Of a stretch of DNA of 64,000 nt, positions 32,411 through 42,805 are shown piece after piece; position 1 is the first letter of the stretch, and every line of letters starts with the position of its first letter. Source of the stretch: Kalaharituber pfeilii (Eukaryota; Ascomycota; Pezizomycetes; Pezizales; Pezizaceae); contig WHUZ01000141.1 in assembly GCA_015179045.1 (NCBI GenBank), positions 1 through 64,000 of the forward strand. Reading direction: 5' to 3'. The notes under the pieces were generated by a model. It made no database searches, had not been told where the DNA came from, and saw only the letters and a program-made list of their open reading frames with translations. A program made the position numbers and the translations under genes.

Positions 32411-33584
32411 TTTTTTTTTTTTTTTTTTATCTCACATAACCCCGCTTGCAGCTGTTCGCCATGGCAGGGTCCCTGGACCGAAGTCCTTATGGCCCGGAGA
32501 CAGGCACCTAAAAACAAACAACTCACTATATACACCGACATTCAAAAGGGAATAGAGGAAATAAAACCCATGAGACAACCCGCTCCTCCAAAAATGAAAG
32601 ATTACGCCGTCAAGTCCATTTCCTCCACGTCCCTCCTCTTCCCCTTTCTGTCCACCTTTGAATTTCTGTCCCAGTCGTACAGGCACGAATCGTACCACTT
32701 GCCTGACAACCTTACCTTCGCTGGTGTTTGGCTATCCGATTCCACCTCCCCCTCCAGGTAGATGACAACCGAGCTAGCCTTCTTTCCCTCCCTCCTCTCT
32801 TTCTTCACCAACCATCTTGCCGCAACAATCTTTCCCATCCATGGGTTCGCATTCTCCATCCAATCTCTTACTTTCCCGAGTTTCTTTGTCACCGCAATTC
32901 CATGTACTACGATCGCACGACCGGATTGCGGGAGTGTCCTTTCCTTTGGGATTGGCTTCGGAGATGGTGCTGGAGATGGTTTCTTGGACATTTTCTGCTT
33001 GGGGGGACTGGTACTCTGTCCCCCTTTCACTTTTTTGGACTGGAAAGCAGTGGACTTTGTTCGGCTTTTGGGTGGTGCCACCGGAGGTCGGTCAGAATTG
33101 TCCCCTTCCGGGGGTGTGCTTGGCGGGATGTTCTGGGAGATAACTGCTGCATATGACAGCTTTGGTGGTTTCTCCGGGTCGGTTTGTGATTCCCCTTCCT
33201 TTGAGGGTTTCCTCAGGTGCATATTGTGTATTTCTGTGCATGACTCCGTCTTCACCGCTAGTGCAAGAGCAGCAATGACGTGATGCACACTCCTGATTTC
33301 ACACAGGAACCTGTCTGTTGGTTCAAAGTTTGGTCTTGTCTTCTGGTCATTTATGCAAGCATGTATGTGTTCGATGACATCCCCCACGGCAACAAGCATA
33401 TCGGACATATTGACTCCGCCGAGCCGATCTGCGATAGACTTGTACAGTGGGGCCTCGAGACGGGTACTCTTGGCCAGAGTTGTTTTGGCACCTACGGGCA
33501 TGTTTTTTGGTGCTGGGCTGCCCAATGCCATGAATCTATTGGTCGGATCCATGGTGGGAATGCCAAGAAGTCAGGGATGGTGGT
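32411..33584 (-). mobile_element. ORF1-only retroelement nested in LINE-A ORF1
   Basis: A 1174-bp insertion flanked by ATGTTACGACGGT (32398-32410 and 33585-33597), in reverse orientation with poly(T) at its left. The tail (GCAAGCGGGGTTATGTGAGAT plus poly(A)) is a family A variant. It carries a 32-bp leader, one intact frame and a 3' UTR; no endonuclease or RT. It is the best-preserved member of the ORF1-only group, so it must have been mobilised in trans. Confidence 0.9.
32602..33552 (-). CDS. Intact 316-aa ORF1-type protein of the ORF1-only element
   Basis: The ATG at 33552 sits in a near-ideal CCCACCATGG context only 32 bp from the element's 5' end. The N-terminal part is helical (RLGGVNMSDMLVAVGDVIEH, then FLCEIRSVHHVIAALALAV). 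The middle is a Pro/Lys/Ser-rich linker. The C-terminal domain (RAIVVHGIAVTKKLGKVRDW, ARWLVKKERREGKKASSVVI, KVRLSGKWYDSCLYDWDR) is shared with the relics at 13156-14205, 58294-58811 and 59350-59545. Such domains in LINE ORF1 proteins are RRM-like nucleic-acid binders; the assignment is by analogy. No zinc knuckle. Intactness suggests recent insertion or selection; which of the two cannot be told here. Confidence 0.75.
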   Translation of the reverse strand: MDPTNRFMALGSPAPKNMPVGAKTTLAKSTRLEAPLYKSIADRLGGVNMSDMLVAVGDVIEHIHACINDQKTRPNFEPTDRFLCEIRSVHHVIAALALAVKTESCTEIHNMHLRKPSKEGESQTDPEKPPKLSYAAVISQNIPPSTPPEGDNSDRPPVAPPKSRTKSTAFQSKKVKGGQSTSPPKQKMSKKPSPAPSPKPIPKERTLPQSGRAIVVHGIAVTKKLGKVRDWMENANPWMGKIVAARWLVKKERREGKKASSVVIYLEGEVESDSQTPAKVRLSGKWYDSCLYDWDRNSKVDRKGKRRDVEEMDLTA

Positions 33585-35726
33585 ATGTTACGACGGTGAA
33601 GCAGAGAGTGGAGAGAGCGTGGAAAAAGGGAGGAGAATACGATGGGCAACTCGATATGATCGAGGAGCTGAGGAAGGATGCGGTGGAGGCAGCACAGAGG
33701 AGAGGGGTACCGGAGGTGAGCTGGGTAAAGACTGAGGAGCTCAGGAGCATCACGGACGTGGCAGAAGTGGTGCGGGTCTGGAGTAAAGACGCAGCGATGT
33801 TTAGGAAATATGAGGATGGAGCAGATGGGATAGAGATACAGAAGGAAGTGGAAGTTCTAGACAATGCAACGCGGGAATGCATTGTGGTGAGAAGGGGGCC
33901 CCAGGTAGTTTTTGCGAGACAGCAGGAGACTCCGAGGACCACCAGGGTCATGATGAGTTGGGGGAAGAGGGGGGGCGAGAGAGAGAGGGACAGGAGTAGG
34001 AGCCCATCCCCGTGTGATGGCAGGGGGAGGGGAGCGAGCAGCGGGGGGACCTTGGAGATCCAGGACTCCCAACCGGAATATGGACCGGTAGTGCCGAAGG
34101 TGGACCTGCCGGTGGTAAGAGAGGAGGAGGGGGAGGAGGAGGAAGAAGACGAGGAAATGGGAGAAGAGGAAGGGGAGATGGAGGACGGGGAAGGGGAGGA
34201 TGAGGAAGTCTCAGGGGAGGAGAGCAAGGGGGAGGAGGAAGAAGGGGGAGCTTTGGAGGAGGGGGCGAAGGAGGTTCTAGCGCTCATGCACGCAGCACAG
34301 GTGCTAAACAGGAGGGGAGAAGCACTGGGGAAGGAAGGGAAGAAGGGTCATCAGAAGGCGGTAAGAGAGGTGTGGGAGAAGGTAGGAGCAATCTTGGGGA
34401 CAGAGGTCTTCGAGAAGGGATGGGGGGGGTTGAGAGGAAGGGTGGGGAAAGGCGACACGGCTTTCGAGTATCATCGGAGGTGGAGGATGACGGGGAGGGA
34501 GGTGAGCAACTGGAAGGAAGAGGCGAAGGCAGTTAGAAAGGGGGTGAGGGAGAAGGCGGAGACAGAGACGCAGGAGAGGTTAGGGGCGTTGGAGAGGATG
34601 GTGGCAGAAATGCACGTAGCGATGGGTCTGGCATCAGGAAAGGAAGAGAGGAAGCTGGAGAAGGAGAAGAGGAGGAGGGAGGAGGAGAAAGCTGAGGAGG
34701 AGAAGAGGAGGAAAAAGGAGAATGAGATCCGGGAGATACGGAAGTGGCAGGAGGAGCAGGAAAAGAAGAAGAGGAGGGAAGAAGAGAAGCAGAAGGAAGC
34801 GGAGGTAGAGAGCCGGAGAAAGATTGAGGAAGAAAGGAAGGCAGCAGTGAAGAGGGTGGAGGTTCTGAAGAACATGACGCACGTAATTGGGACACCGGGG
34901 AGCTCGCAGGAAGAGCTCAAAAAGTTGGAGGAGGAGGAGAGGAAGGTGAAGGAGGAGGCGGAGAAAGCAGCAAGAGAGGCGGAGAAGAGAATTGAGGGGG
35001 AGAACTGGACGATTGTGAAGGGGAGGAAGTTGTGGAAGAGGACACTGAGGACCATCCACAAGGCGGCAGTGCCTTTTGGAAAGGAGGGGACGGAGGAGAG
35101 AAACATCCTCATGAAGAGGTGTGAGTCTCTCTGGGAGGCAATGGGGAAGGGAGCGGAGGAGAGAGGGTGGAGGATAGCGAGAGTGGAGAGGAACCCGGCA
35201 GTGTCCAAGTTCGAAAGGACTTGGTTCCTGGTGGATATAGAGGAGAAGGAGAGCCAGAAGGAGGTGATGGAAAGGTTCGGCGAATGGATGCGCCTCATCT
35301 TTGGGGAGGACCTCGTGAGGGTGGAGGTCCACAATAAAAACGCGGTCCCCCTGGTGCTGAAGGGAGTTGATTATGAGGAGGGGACGGAGGAGGTGGAGAA
35401 GATGAGGAGGATGCTAAGAGAGAAGAATCCGGACGTCAAGTTCGGCTTGAGACCACCGGTACGTTTCGGTGCATTCCCACCCATGGGGAAACCAAGAGTT
35501 TCCCAAGTAAAGTTTGAGGTGGTGGACGCGGACGAGGCGGTGAAAGTTTTGAAGAAGGGCCTGGTGTGGAGAGGAGTGAGGAGGGTGGTAGAGAGGTATA
35601 AGCCGGGAGTGCACATGCAGGGAGACGTGCAAGTGAGCTACGCCATGGCGGCAGCGGCGGCGGCGGGGCAGCAGCAGCAGCAGAGGCAGCAGGGAGGAGG
35701 AGTGGCGGCAGGAAGGGGGTACCCAG

Positions 35727-36019
35727 TGTGAACAGGCAGAGTGTATACAATGATACCGCGTCTGCATGCACGAAAGGACCGGGTCTAGACTTGGTGGGCT
35801 GAGCAATAAGGTAGGCAAAACGATCAATTCATAGCATGTAATAAGCAATGCATAGCAAGTGATAGCACAGAAAGAAGAAGAGATAAACCGCTGCCTAGAC
35901 ATCTCCTACTACATCCACACCTACACCTATATATCACCGGCGTATGACTAAGCCAGACCTTGGCCGAAAGCCAAGAAATGACCAAGCTCCCGCCGGCGAT
36001 TTTTTCTCATTATCCCACA
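35727..36019. repeat. 293-bp LTR-like insertion in LINE-A ORF1
   Basis: Absent from the ORF1 reading (GRGYP joins AGVQVVNP when removed). Begins TGTGAACAGG and ends ATCCCACA, flanked by CCAG (35723-35726 and 36020-36023). A CACCTATATATCACC box is present. Probably a solo LTR of a small element; no other copy in the window. Confidence 0.65.
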
Positions 36020-36630
36020 CCAGCAGGGGTGCAGGTGGTGAATCCAAGCGTGGGGTTTGGAGCACCAGGGGCAGGAGTGCAGGTGCAGGTAGTTGGGACG
36101 CAGGCGAGCAACCAGGGGAGCCAGGGGATGGGTTGCTACAACTGCGGAAAGAAAGGTCATTTAGCAAGGGAGTGTAAGTTTAAGAAGGGGGTGATGACCT
36201 GTTACTGTTGCGGAGGGTGGGGGCACATTGCAAGGATGTGCATGGAGAGGCCGAAACCGGTCACCCCAAATCAAAGCCAGAAGAGGGAGAGAGTGGAGGA
36301 GACCCCGATGAAGAAGAAACAGGAGGAGGGCAGTAAGGCAATGAAAGTGGAAGGGGGGAAGGGGAAGGGGAAGCAAACGGAGGTGGGGGGGAAGGGGGAA
36401 GTAAAGTTTTCGGGAGTCCTGTCAGAGGACTGGGATGCGGAGGCGAGAGCGTTGGAGTTGGTGGAGTGGATGAAGGAGAGGAAGGGAGGAGAGAGGATGG
36501 ATGTGGATGACAGAAGGGACATGGCGGGGTCTATACATGCACCGGGGGTGAGGTTGGGAGATATTTTTGGGGACGGAGGCCTGCTTGATGGGGGGTGGGA
36601 AGCAGAGAGCAGCGGGGTACCCAGACCAGT

Positions 36631-36637
36631 ATGGTGA
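36631..36637 (+). promoter_or_regulatory. ORF1/ORF2 stop-start overlap ATGGTGA
   Basis: The ORF1 stop TGA and the ORF2 start ATG share seven nucleotides, with ORF2 in another frame. The same ATGGTGA joins the ORFs in copy 2 (19409-19415). Conservation in two copies suggests ORF2 is made by termination-reinitiation or a related coupling, which would keep ORF2 levels low. Confidence 0.7.
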
Positions 36638-39600
36638 AGGTAGGGTACCAGAATGTTGGGGGATCGTCGGTGGGGGGGCATGTGTGAAGGGAGACCATGT
36701 TCAAGGAAGGGTGGGACTTGGGCTTTGAGGGAGGAGTGTGGAAAAGGGAAGAAGTGGGGGGATGGAAAGTGGGGGGGCACCCGAGTCTGAAGAGGATCGG
36801 GGGGGTCGGGAAGGAGACGAGGGTGGTAGGATGGGAGCGGAGAGAGGGGAGAGGGGGGAGGAGGGGCGACGGGAATATAGTATGGGGAGAGAGGGAGGGG
36901 GTGGCAGTAGGGGGGGTATATGTGGACGGGAGATGGAGGAACGAGGAGTTTGAGAGGTGGCTGGAAGGAGTGCTGGAGGTGCAGGGCAGGTGCGTCCTAG
37001 TGGGGGACTGGAACGCGCACAGCCCGGCGTGGAGTCTGGAAGGGGTGGAGGAGAGTGGGAGGGGCAGGATTCTGAGGGAGAGGATGGAGGGGGCTGGCTT
37101 CACCTTGGTGGGAGAAAGGGAAGCAACGTGGAGGAGGGAAGTGGAGGGGAGGTTGAGAGAGTCGAGGATCGACTTGGTGTGGGTAAGGGGAGTGACGGTG
37201 GACCGGGTGGGCCTGGTGGATGTGGGGTCGGACCACTCGGGGCTGGTGGTAGAATTCAGGGGAGAGGGGGAGGTGGAAGAAGGGGAGAACAGGGTAGTGA
37301 GGGTTGACTGGGAGAGGATGGAAGAGGAGGTAGAGGGGTGGGGGGGGGAGTGGGGGGAGGAGGAAAGGAAGGAGTGGTTGGAGAGGGTAGGGGGAGGGAC
37401 CGCATACGAGAGGCTGAAAAGGTGGAAGAGGTCCCTAGAGAAAGAGGTGAGAGTGGGGGGGAGGAGCAAGAGGTGGTGGACGGAAGAGATAGAGGAGATG
37501 AGGAAAGAAGTCAACAGGCTGGCACGGGGGGGATAGGGGCCAGAGCGAGGTTGACGGAGGGGGAGAGGGTGAGGGGTTGGAAGGCGGCGGTGCAAAGGAT
37601 GAAGTGGAATATCCGGGAGGAGAAGAAGAAGTGCTGGAGGGAGTTCGTAGAAGAGGAAGGGTATAGCGACCCATGGAGGGTGGTGAGGGTGGCGAAGGAC
37701 CCTTTCGGCGGAAAGGAGAGGATGGGAAGGTTGAAAGATGAGGAGGGGAGGGAGTTGGAGGGGGACGGAGAGAAGGTGAGGGCGCTGGTGGAGAGGAATT
37801 TTGCGTGGAGGGAAGAGGGGGAGGCAGAGGCGGGGGAGGAGGTGGGGGAGGGGGAAGCGGAGGAGGAGGGGGATGAGAGGGAGAGGGAGAGAGTAGAAGG
37901 AGAAGTGAGGGCTGCGTTGCAGGGCACCAAAAACAATTCGGCACCGGGACCCGACGGAATCGGATACCGATTGATCAAAGCTGCCCTGAAGACTCCCATA
38001 GGGGATGAGTTAGTGAGGGAGATCGCCGAAAACTGGATCCGGAACAGGACCCCAGCGGAGTGGAGAGAGATGAGGGTCGTCATGATACCGAAGCCGGGCA
38101 AGGACATCAAGACGGCGAAAGCGTGGAGGCCAATCAACCTGATTAACTGTATCGGGAAGATCGGGGAGAAAGTCATGGCCAGCAGGCTACAGAAAGAAGA
38201 CCGACTCTTCCACAGGCTCCAGCTAGGAGCACGCAAGGGGAGGAATGCGATCCAGGCGATGGCGAGGGCGGTAACAAAGGTGCAGAGGTGCCTGCACAGG
38301 GGGGGGAGAGCAGCGTGGGTGACGGCGGATGTTAAAGGAGGCTTTAACATCGTGAGGAAGGAGGTGGTCCTGAGAAGGATTGAGGAGAGGGGGAGCGAGG
38401 GGTGAGAAAGAAGCGGAGGTGGCTGGAGGAGTTTATGGGAGGCAGGGAGTTCGGAGTGTGGTGGGACGGCGAGGAGAAAGGGAGGGGCAGGTCGAACGTG
38501 GGGGTTCCGCAAGGGTCACCACTGTCACCGGTCATCTTCCTCATCTTCATGGCACCCACCATTGAGAAGATGGAGAGAAGGCTGAGGGGGGTGGCGATGG
38601 GGGCGGAGGTAGAAGTGCCATCGTATGTTGACGACCTGGCAGCAACGATCCTAGACTGGCACGGGTACTGGGATATGGGGCGGCTCAGGGAGAAGGTGAA
38701 GGTGGCGATGGCGGAGGTGGCGGAGGAAGACCAGATCCCGCTGGAGGAGTCGAAGTGGGAGATGATAACCTTCGGGGTGGGAAGGAGGTGGAAGAAAGAG
38801 GGGGAGATGCTAAAGTGGTTAGGGGTCATCTTCGATGAGAACTTGACCTTTGGCGCACATTGGCGAAACAGGCTGAGCCGAGCGCGGAGGCTGGCGGGGG
38901 CTCTCTCGGGACTGGGCAACCGGAACTGGGGGATGTCTCCACGCAGCTGGAGGCAAGCCTACACGGGGATGGTGAGGGCGGTTGCAATGTGGGGAAGCGA
39001 GATCGGGTGGAGGGGACAGAAGGAATGGAGGAAGGAGATGGAGAGAGTCCAGCTGCAGGTGTTGAAGAAGGCGGCTGGAGGAGGGAGAGGAGCGGGGGTA
39101 GGAGGGGTGAGTGCGGTGTGTGGAGTGGAGGACGTGGAGACGGTCCTGGATGGCGCGCAAGCGAGGGCGATCGTCCGGGAGGTGGAGGCGCCGTCAGAGC
39201 TGGCGGAGCTTTGCACGGGCGACTTCGGAGGGAGTGAGGAGAGAGAGGAGGAGGCGAGAAACTGGAGAGACTGGGGGGTGCAGTGGGCGGTGGTCGAGAA
39301 TGAGGGGTATGAAGCAGTGCTGGACCGCTGGCAAGGTCAGTGGGCGAGGTTCTCGGAGGAGGGGGAGGAGATCTCGTGGGGAGGGGGGTGTGAGAAGGTG
39401 GAGGTGAAAGTGGTGGAGAGGCGGAAAGGAGAAGTGGAGACGAGGGGGGAGTGGGAAGCCGCGATCGGGGAAGCCGGAAGAAAAAGGGCAGTCCTTTTCT
39501 CCGACGGCAGCAAGATCGAGGACAGCAAGGTGGGAGCAGGGGTGTGGGGGAGGTCGGCAGCCGTGGCGGAGGTGGTGGGGAGAACGGCGACGGTGTTCGA

Positions 39601-40252
39601 TGGGGAGGTGAGGGGAGTGAGAAAGGCGCTGGAGAGTGTGGAGGAGGAGGTCCCTGTACTGATCTGTTTAGATTCTGAGGCTGCCGTCATGGCGATCCAG
39701 AAGGCAGGCAGGGAGGGAAAGGGGAAAACCGAGGATGTGAGGAGAGTGGTGGATGCCGTAGCGAGGAGGAAGAAGAAGGGAGGGGATGCGAAGCTGATGT
39801 GGGTCAAGGCTCACATCGGAATCGCAGGAAATGAGAAGGCGGATGAGTGGGCGAAGAAGGGGACGGTGATGCAGGGGAAGGAGGTGGCCACCGGAAGTGG
39901 GGTGCGCCAGAGGGTGAAGGCGTGGAGGAAGGAGAAGAGAGAAGTGGACGGCTTTGGAGGAGGAAAGGTCATGGAGTGGAATAGGATAGCAGTACCCAAT
40001 TTCACTGCCTTGCGCCTGGAGAGAGGGAGGTGTGCGGTGTGGTTGAAGAGGATAGGGGCAGCTGAGTCGGATAAGTGCAGGTGCGGGGAGGTGCAAACCG
40101 GGGAGCACCTCGCTTTCCGATGCAGAAGTCAGAAGAACCGCCCAGAAGGTTTTGAGAGGTGGAGCGACATGGGAAAGGATTGGAAAAGAAAGGCGGAGAA
40201 TGGGGAGGAGTATGACGTTTTAGAGAATTTCTTCGCTGGGGTCAAGTTCTAG
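36631..40252 (+). pseudogene. LINE-A ORF2 of the full-length copy, three lesions
   Basis: Starts at the ATG overlapping the ORF1 stop (36631-36637). A TGA (36685-36687) replaces the Trp seen in copy 2, and G-run or single-base frameshifts occur near 37530 and 38400. Otherwise complete: APE endonuclease (GDWNAHSPAWS, SRIDLVWVRG, SDHSGLVVEF), RT (NSAPGPDGIGYRLIKAAL, GVPQGSPLSPVIFLIF, SYVDDLAATI), RNase H (LFSDGSKIEDSK, LMWVKAHIGIAGNEKADEW) and finger (CRCGEVQTGEHLAFRC), ending FFAGVKF. Role: nicks target DNA and copies element RNA. RNase H is C-terminal to RT, as in Tad-like LINEs. Confidence 0.92.
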
Positions 40253-40378
40253 AAGCTAGGAGAGCGGGGGCGACGGCGCGTGGGGGCCATGTATGTAGAG
40301 AGTTAGTTTAGCCTGTCTCCGGGCTATGAGGGCTTGCCCAGGGACCCTGCCATGGCTTAGTGCTACAAGCGGGGTTAT

Positions 40379-40410
<32 letters not shown>

Positions 40411-40422
40411 CGGCGCTAGGTG

Positions 40423-40600
40423 GGGCCTGCTCTGCCTGTAAAATTGAGCTCATTCTTCCTCACTCGAGGCCGTGGGGCCGGACCTACCATATCTATTAAA
40501 TTCAAATCATTCTGCCATATCTCATGCCATCTGGCCGGACCTGTCATATATATCAACTTCAATGCTGGCGAGAGAGACCTGTCATACTTGTTAAGTTATG
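40423..40600 (+). repeat. Right end of the 57-bp minisatellite field
   Basis: Continues the 57-bp units of 31095-31742 across the LINE insertion (GGGGCCTGCTCTGCCTGTAA, then AATTGAGCTCATTCTTCCTC), decaying into unique sequence by about 40600. Confidence 0.8.
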
Positions 40601-40689
40601 CTCAGGTTGCAGGACTACTTGGCACTTCAGCCCTTTAGCTTAGGCGCAAGCTGTGTCAATTTAGTATCAAATGCGACTGGGTTCAATCC

Positions 40690-41120
40690 GGCGCGAGGCG
40701 TAACCAGCAGTACTTACGGCGAGTGGCCGCGATTCCTGTATCATCTATACCTCCATAGCCATTCCAGCCCACAGCATATCCATCTCCAAACCCATTCTGG
40801 CCCACAGCAAATACACCTCCGTGGCCATTCCGGCGGGCAGCATATACACCTCTGTGGCCATTCCGGCCCACGTATACACACCGCCGTAGCGACTTCGGCC
40901 CGTCATATATACACCTCCGTAGTCACTTCGGCCCACCGTATATACACCTCCGTGGCCATTACTAAATTCCGCCTCGCAGTATATGCACCTCCGTAGCCAT
41001 TTCGCCCTGCAGCATATACACCTCGGTAGCCATTTCGGCCCGCCGTATACACTCCTCCGTAGCCGTAACATCCAGTACCTTCCAACGCCTACCGCAGCCT
41101 AGCCCCTCACGCCTGTAACA
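40690..41120. repeat. Amplified 3' part of gypsy LTR (33-bp units)
   Basis: About nine copies of a 33-bp unit (CCGTAGCCATTCCGGCCCGC followed by CGTATATACACCT), then the exact LTR family G end (CCGTAACATCC to CTCACGCCTGTAACA). LTR G copies elsewhere hold only two to five such units, so the array expanded inside an LTR. Confidence 0.8.
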
Positions 41121-41380
41121 CGCAATGGCTGTACATCTTGCCAGTGCAATGGCAGTGCATCTTCGGAGTGCAATAGCAGCATACATTCGCAGTGCACCTT
41201 TGCAGCAGCACAGTGGCAGCAGTGCAATGGCACCGTACTTTCGTAGCGCAATGGCAGCACATCTTCGCAGCGCAATGACAGTGCACTTTCACAGCATAAT
41301 GGCAGCATATATTTGTAGCGCACCTTGCCAGGAGCACAATGGCAGCAGCGCAATGGCACCGCAGTTTCCCAGCCCAATGG
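41121..41380. repeat. GCAATGGCAGCAC simple-sequence tract
   Basis: Irregular tandem words such as CAGTGCAATGGCAGCACATC and TTTCGCAGCGCAATGGC. The same tract appears at 42805-42925 and beside the LTR at 52205-52268, always next to LTR G material. Confidence 0.7.
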
Positions 41381-42382
41381 TGTGATGAACGGGTCCGGGT
41401 CAACGTACAAGATCTGGGTACGGGGTGGGCGGCGGGCACTGAGGCCATGTCACAGTCGAGGCGGAGGCAGAGGCGGTCGGAGCTATATGATATCGAGAGG
41501 TAGATGTATTAAAAGCTATATACACAACTTGGGTACAAGTTGTTGCGTGGAGAAGCAAGAGGGAGGAGGGAGGAGGGCCTCTTTATAGAAAACCCTCGGT
41601 GGAAAATCCAGGCAAACAAGCAAACAAACAAACAAGCAAATAAGCAAACAAACGAAGTACATGGAAAACCGAGAACCAACTAGAAGTACATGGAAAACAA
41701 AGGAAACGACAGGAAGTACATGGATGGCCAGGGAAATGACTGGAAGCAGGTAGAAGCGTCAAGAATACCCGGGAATAAGCTCGGCGATACCTGTTTCCAG
41801 CTGATTCTACGTGTCACGGCTTGGCGTGCCATGGCGGCAGAGGGAAGCTGATTACTAGTACGTGTGGACGTCTAAGGGAGCCAAGATCCTTGACCACGTG
41901 CGCAAACGTAAGCGAGTCGCTGACCGGCCCGTACGGATACTCCTATATATACCGACCGCACTACCGGGTGGTACCGGTAGTTCTACCTTTTGGTGCAACG
42001 GTTTGCAAACGGTCGGTTGCAACCCGTAACACTACGGCTTTCCGGCAGGTTCTATAGCTTCCGGCAGGTTCTACGGCTTTCCGGCGGGTTCTGCGGCTTT
42101 CCCGCGGGTTCTGGGGATCCGGGTTCTTCTAGCAGGTTCTGGCAGGTTCTTCGGGTTCGGGCTGTTAAGCGATGACCGGGATGCTGGCGGCCATGTCGCT
42201 TAAGCGTGCTCACAGGTGCAGGGATATATATCGGAGTGCTAGAAGGAGTGCGGCGAATTGCAAGGGTGTCAGGGTCAGCTGCACGACGCACGTGTACGAG
42301 TTCTGGCGAGTCGTATGTTGGTTGCCAGTATAGGACCGGAGCTGGAGGGTCTTGGGCGAGGGGTCCGGGTTGGATTGTTACA
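41381..42382 (-). repeat. LTR-like repeat interrupted by a solo LTR
   Basis: Starts TGTGATGAACGGGTCCGGGT and ends GGTCCGGGTTGGATTGTTACA, so the minus strand reads TGTAACAATCC to TCATCACA like an LTR. Internal landmarks (ACAACTTGGGTACAAGTTGTT, GGGCCTCTTTATAGAAAACC, AAACAAACAAACAAGC) recur at 59995-60180. Flanking duplication uncertain (AATGG against GTAAT). A tandem TTCCGGCAGGTTCTACGGC tract lies at 42035-42150. Confidence 0.5.
41812..42031 (+). repeat. 220-bp solo LTR (TGTCACGG family), second copy
   Basis: TGTCACGGCTTGGCG to CCCGTAACA, with target duplication CTACG (41807-41811 and 42032-42036). Nearly identical to 11644-11863 in the opposite orientation. Confidence 0.9.
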
Positions 42383-42472
42383 GTAATGCAACGTGTGGTT
42401 TAATGAATGGCCGAATACAGGTCCCAAAGTGTAGCCTGATGTGCGGCCCAATGCATAGGTGAATTCAACAAC

Positions 42473-42805
42473 AACTGCTCCGCTCTGCTGGCGCTCCACG
42501 CCTAACAGCTGCCCTTCCGGTCTACCATATATACACCTTCATAGCCATTCCGGCCTATAGCATACATACCTCCGTGGCCATTCCGGCCTGCAGATGCACC
42601 TCCTAGCCATTCCAGCCTACAGCATATCCACCTCCATAGCCATTCCGGCCCACAGCATATACACCTCCGTGGCCATTCCGGCCCGCCGTATATACACCTC
42701 CGTAGCCACTTCGGCCCGCTGCATATACACCTCCGGGGCCATTACGAATTCCAGCTCGCAGTATATGCAACTCCGTAGCCATTTCTGCCCGCCGTATACA
42801 CACCT
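42473..42805. repeat. Second amplified LTR-G fragment
   Basis: Begins in the GCTCCGCTCTGCTGGCGCTC/CACGCCTAACAGCTGCCC part of LTR G and continues as 33-bp CCGTAGCCATTCCGGCCCGC units without the terminal GTAACA. Confidence 0.7.

Larger units (their letters stand above)
32232..36637 (+). pseudogene. LINE-A ORF1 (gag-like) interrupted by two insertions
   Basis: Starts MSVEGGNPRLEFLGPVG at 32232. It is broken at 32410 by an ORF1-only element, resumes at 33598 in the same frame (EDVTT, then VKQRVERAWKKGG), is broken again at 35726 by a small LTR, and resumes at 36024 (GVQVVNPSVGFG). Domains: an acidic/basic middle with a long Glu/Lys-rich coiled coil (about 34500-35010), a globular region (GENWTIVKGRKLWKRTLRTI to FGLRPPVRFGAFPPMGKPRV), and two CCHC knuckles (CYNCGKKGHLAREC and CYCCGGWGHIARMC, about 36130-36245). 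It would bind element RNA. Apart from the insertions the frame is open, and it ends in the ATGGTGA overlap with ORF2. Confidence 0.88.
31744..40410 (+). mobile_element. LINE family A, full-length copy 4
   Basis: An 8667-bp element between two copies of CGGCGCTAGGTG (31732-31743 and 40411-40422), which join the minisatellite seamlessly when the element is removed. Subtracting the nested ORF1-only element and LTR leaves about 7.2 kb: a 5' UTR of about 490 bp, ORF1, ORF2, and a 3' UTR with the CGGGGTTATGTGATT tail plus about 25 A. The only copy here with a 5' UTR. ORF2 has one stop and two frameshifts, so it is recently active but now defective. Confidence 0.93.

Noticed and set aside
34471..35334. 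287-codon reverse frame, Ser/Phe/Leu-rich
   Set aside because: Shadow of the Glu/Lys-rich coiled coil of LINE-A ORF1.
36531..38512. Two long reverse-strand frames (354 and 333 codons)
   Set aside because: Antisense to LINE-A ORF2, whose purine-rich sense strand leaves few stops on the complement. The sense strand has clear endonuclease and RT motifs.
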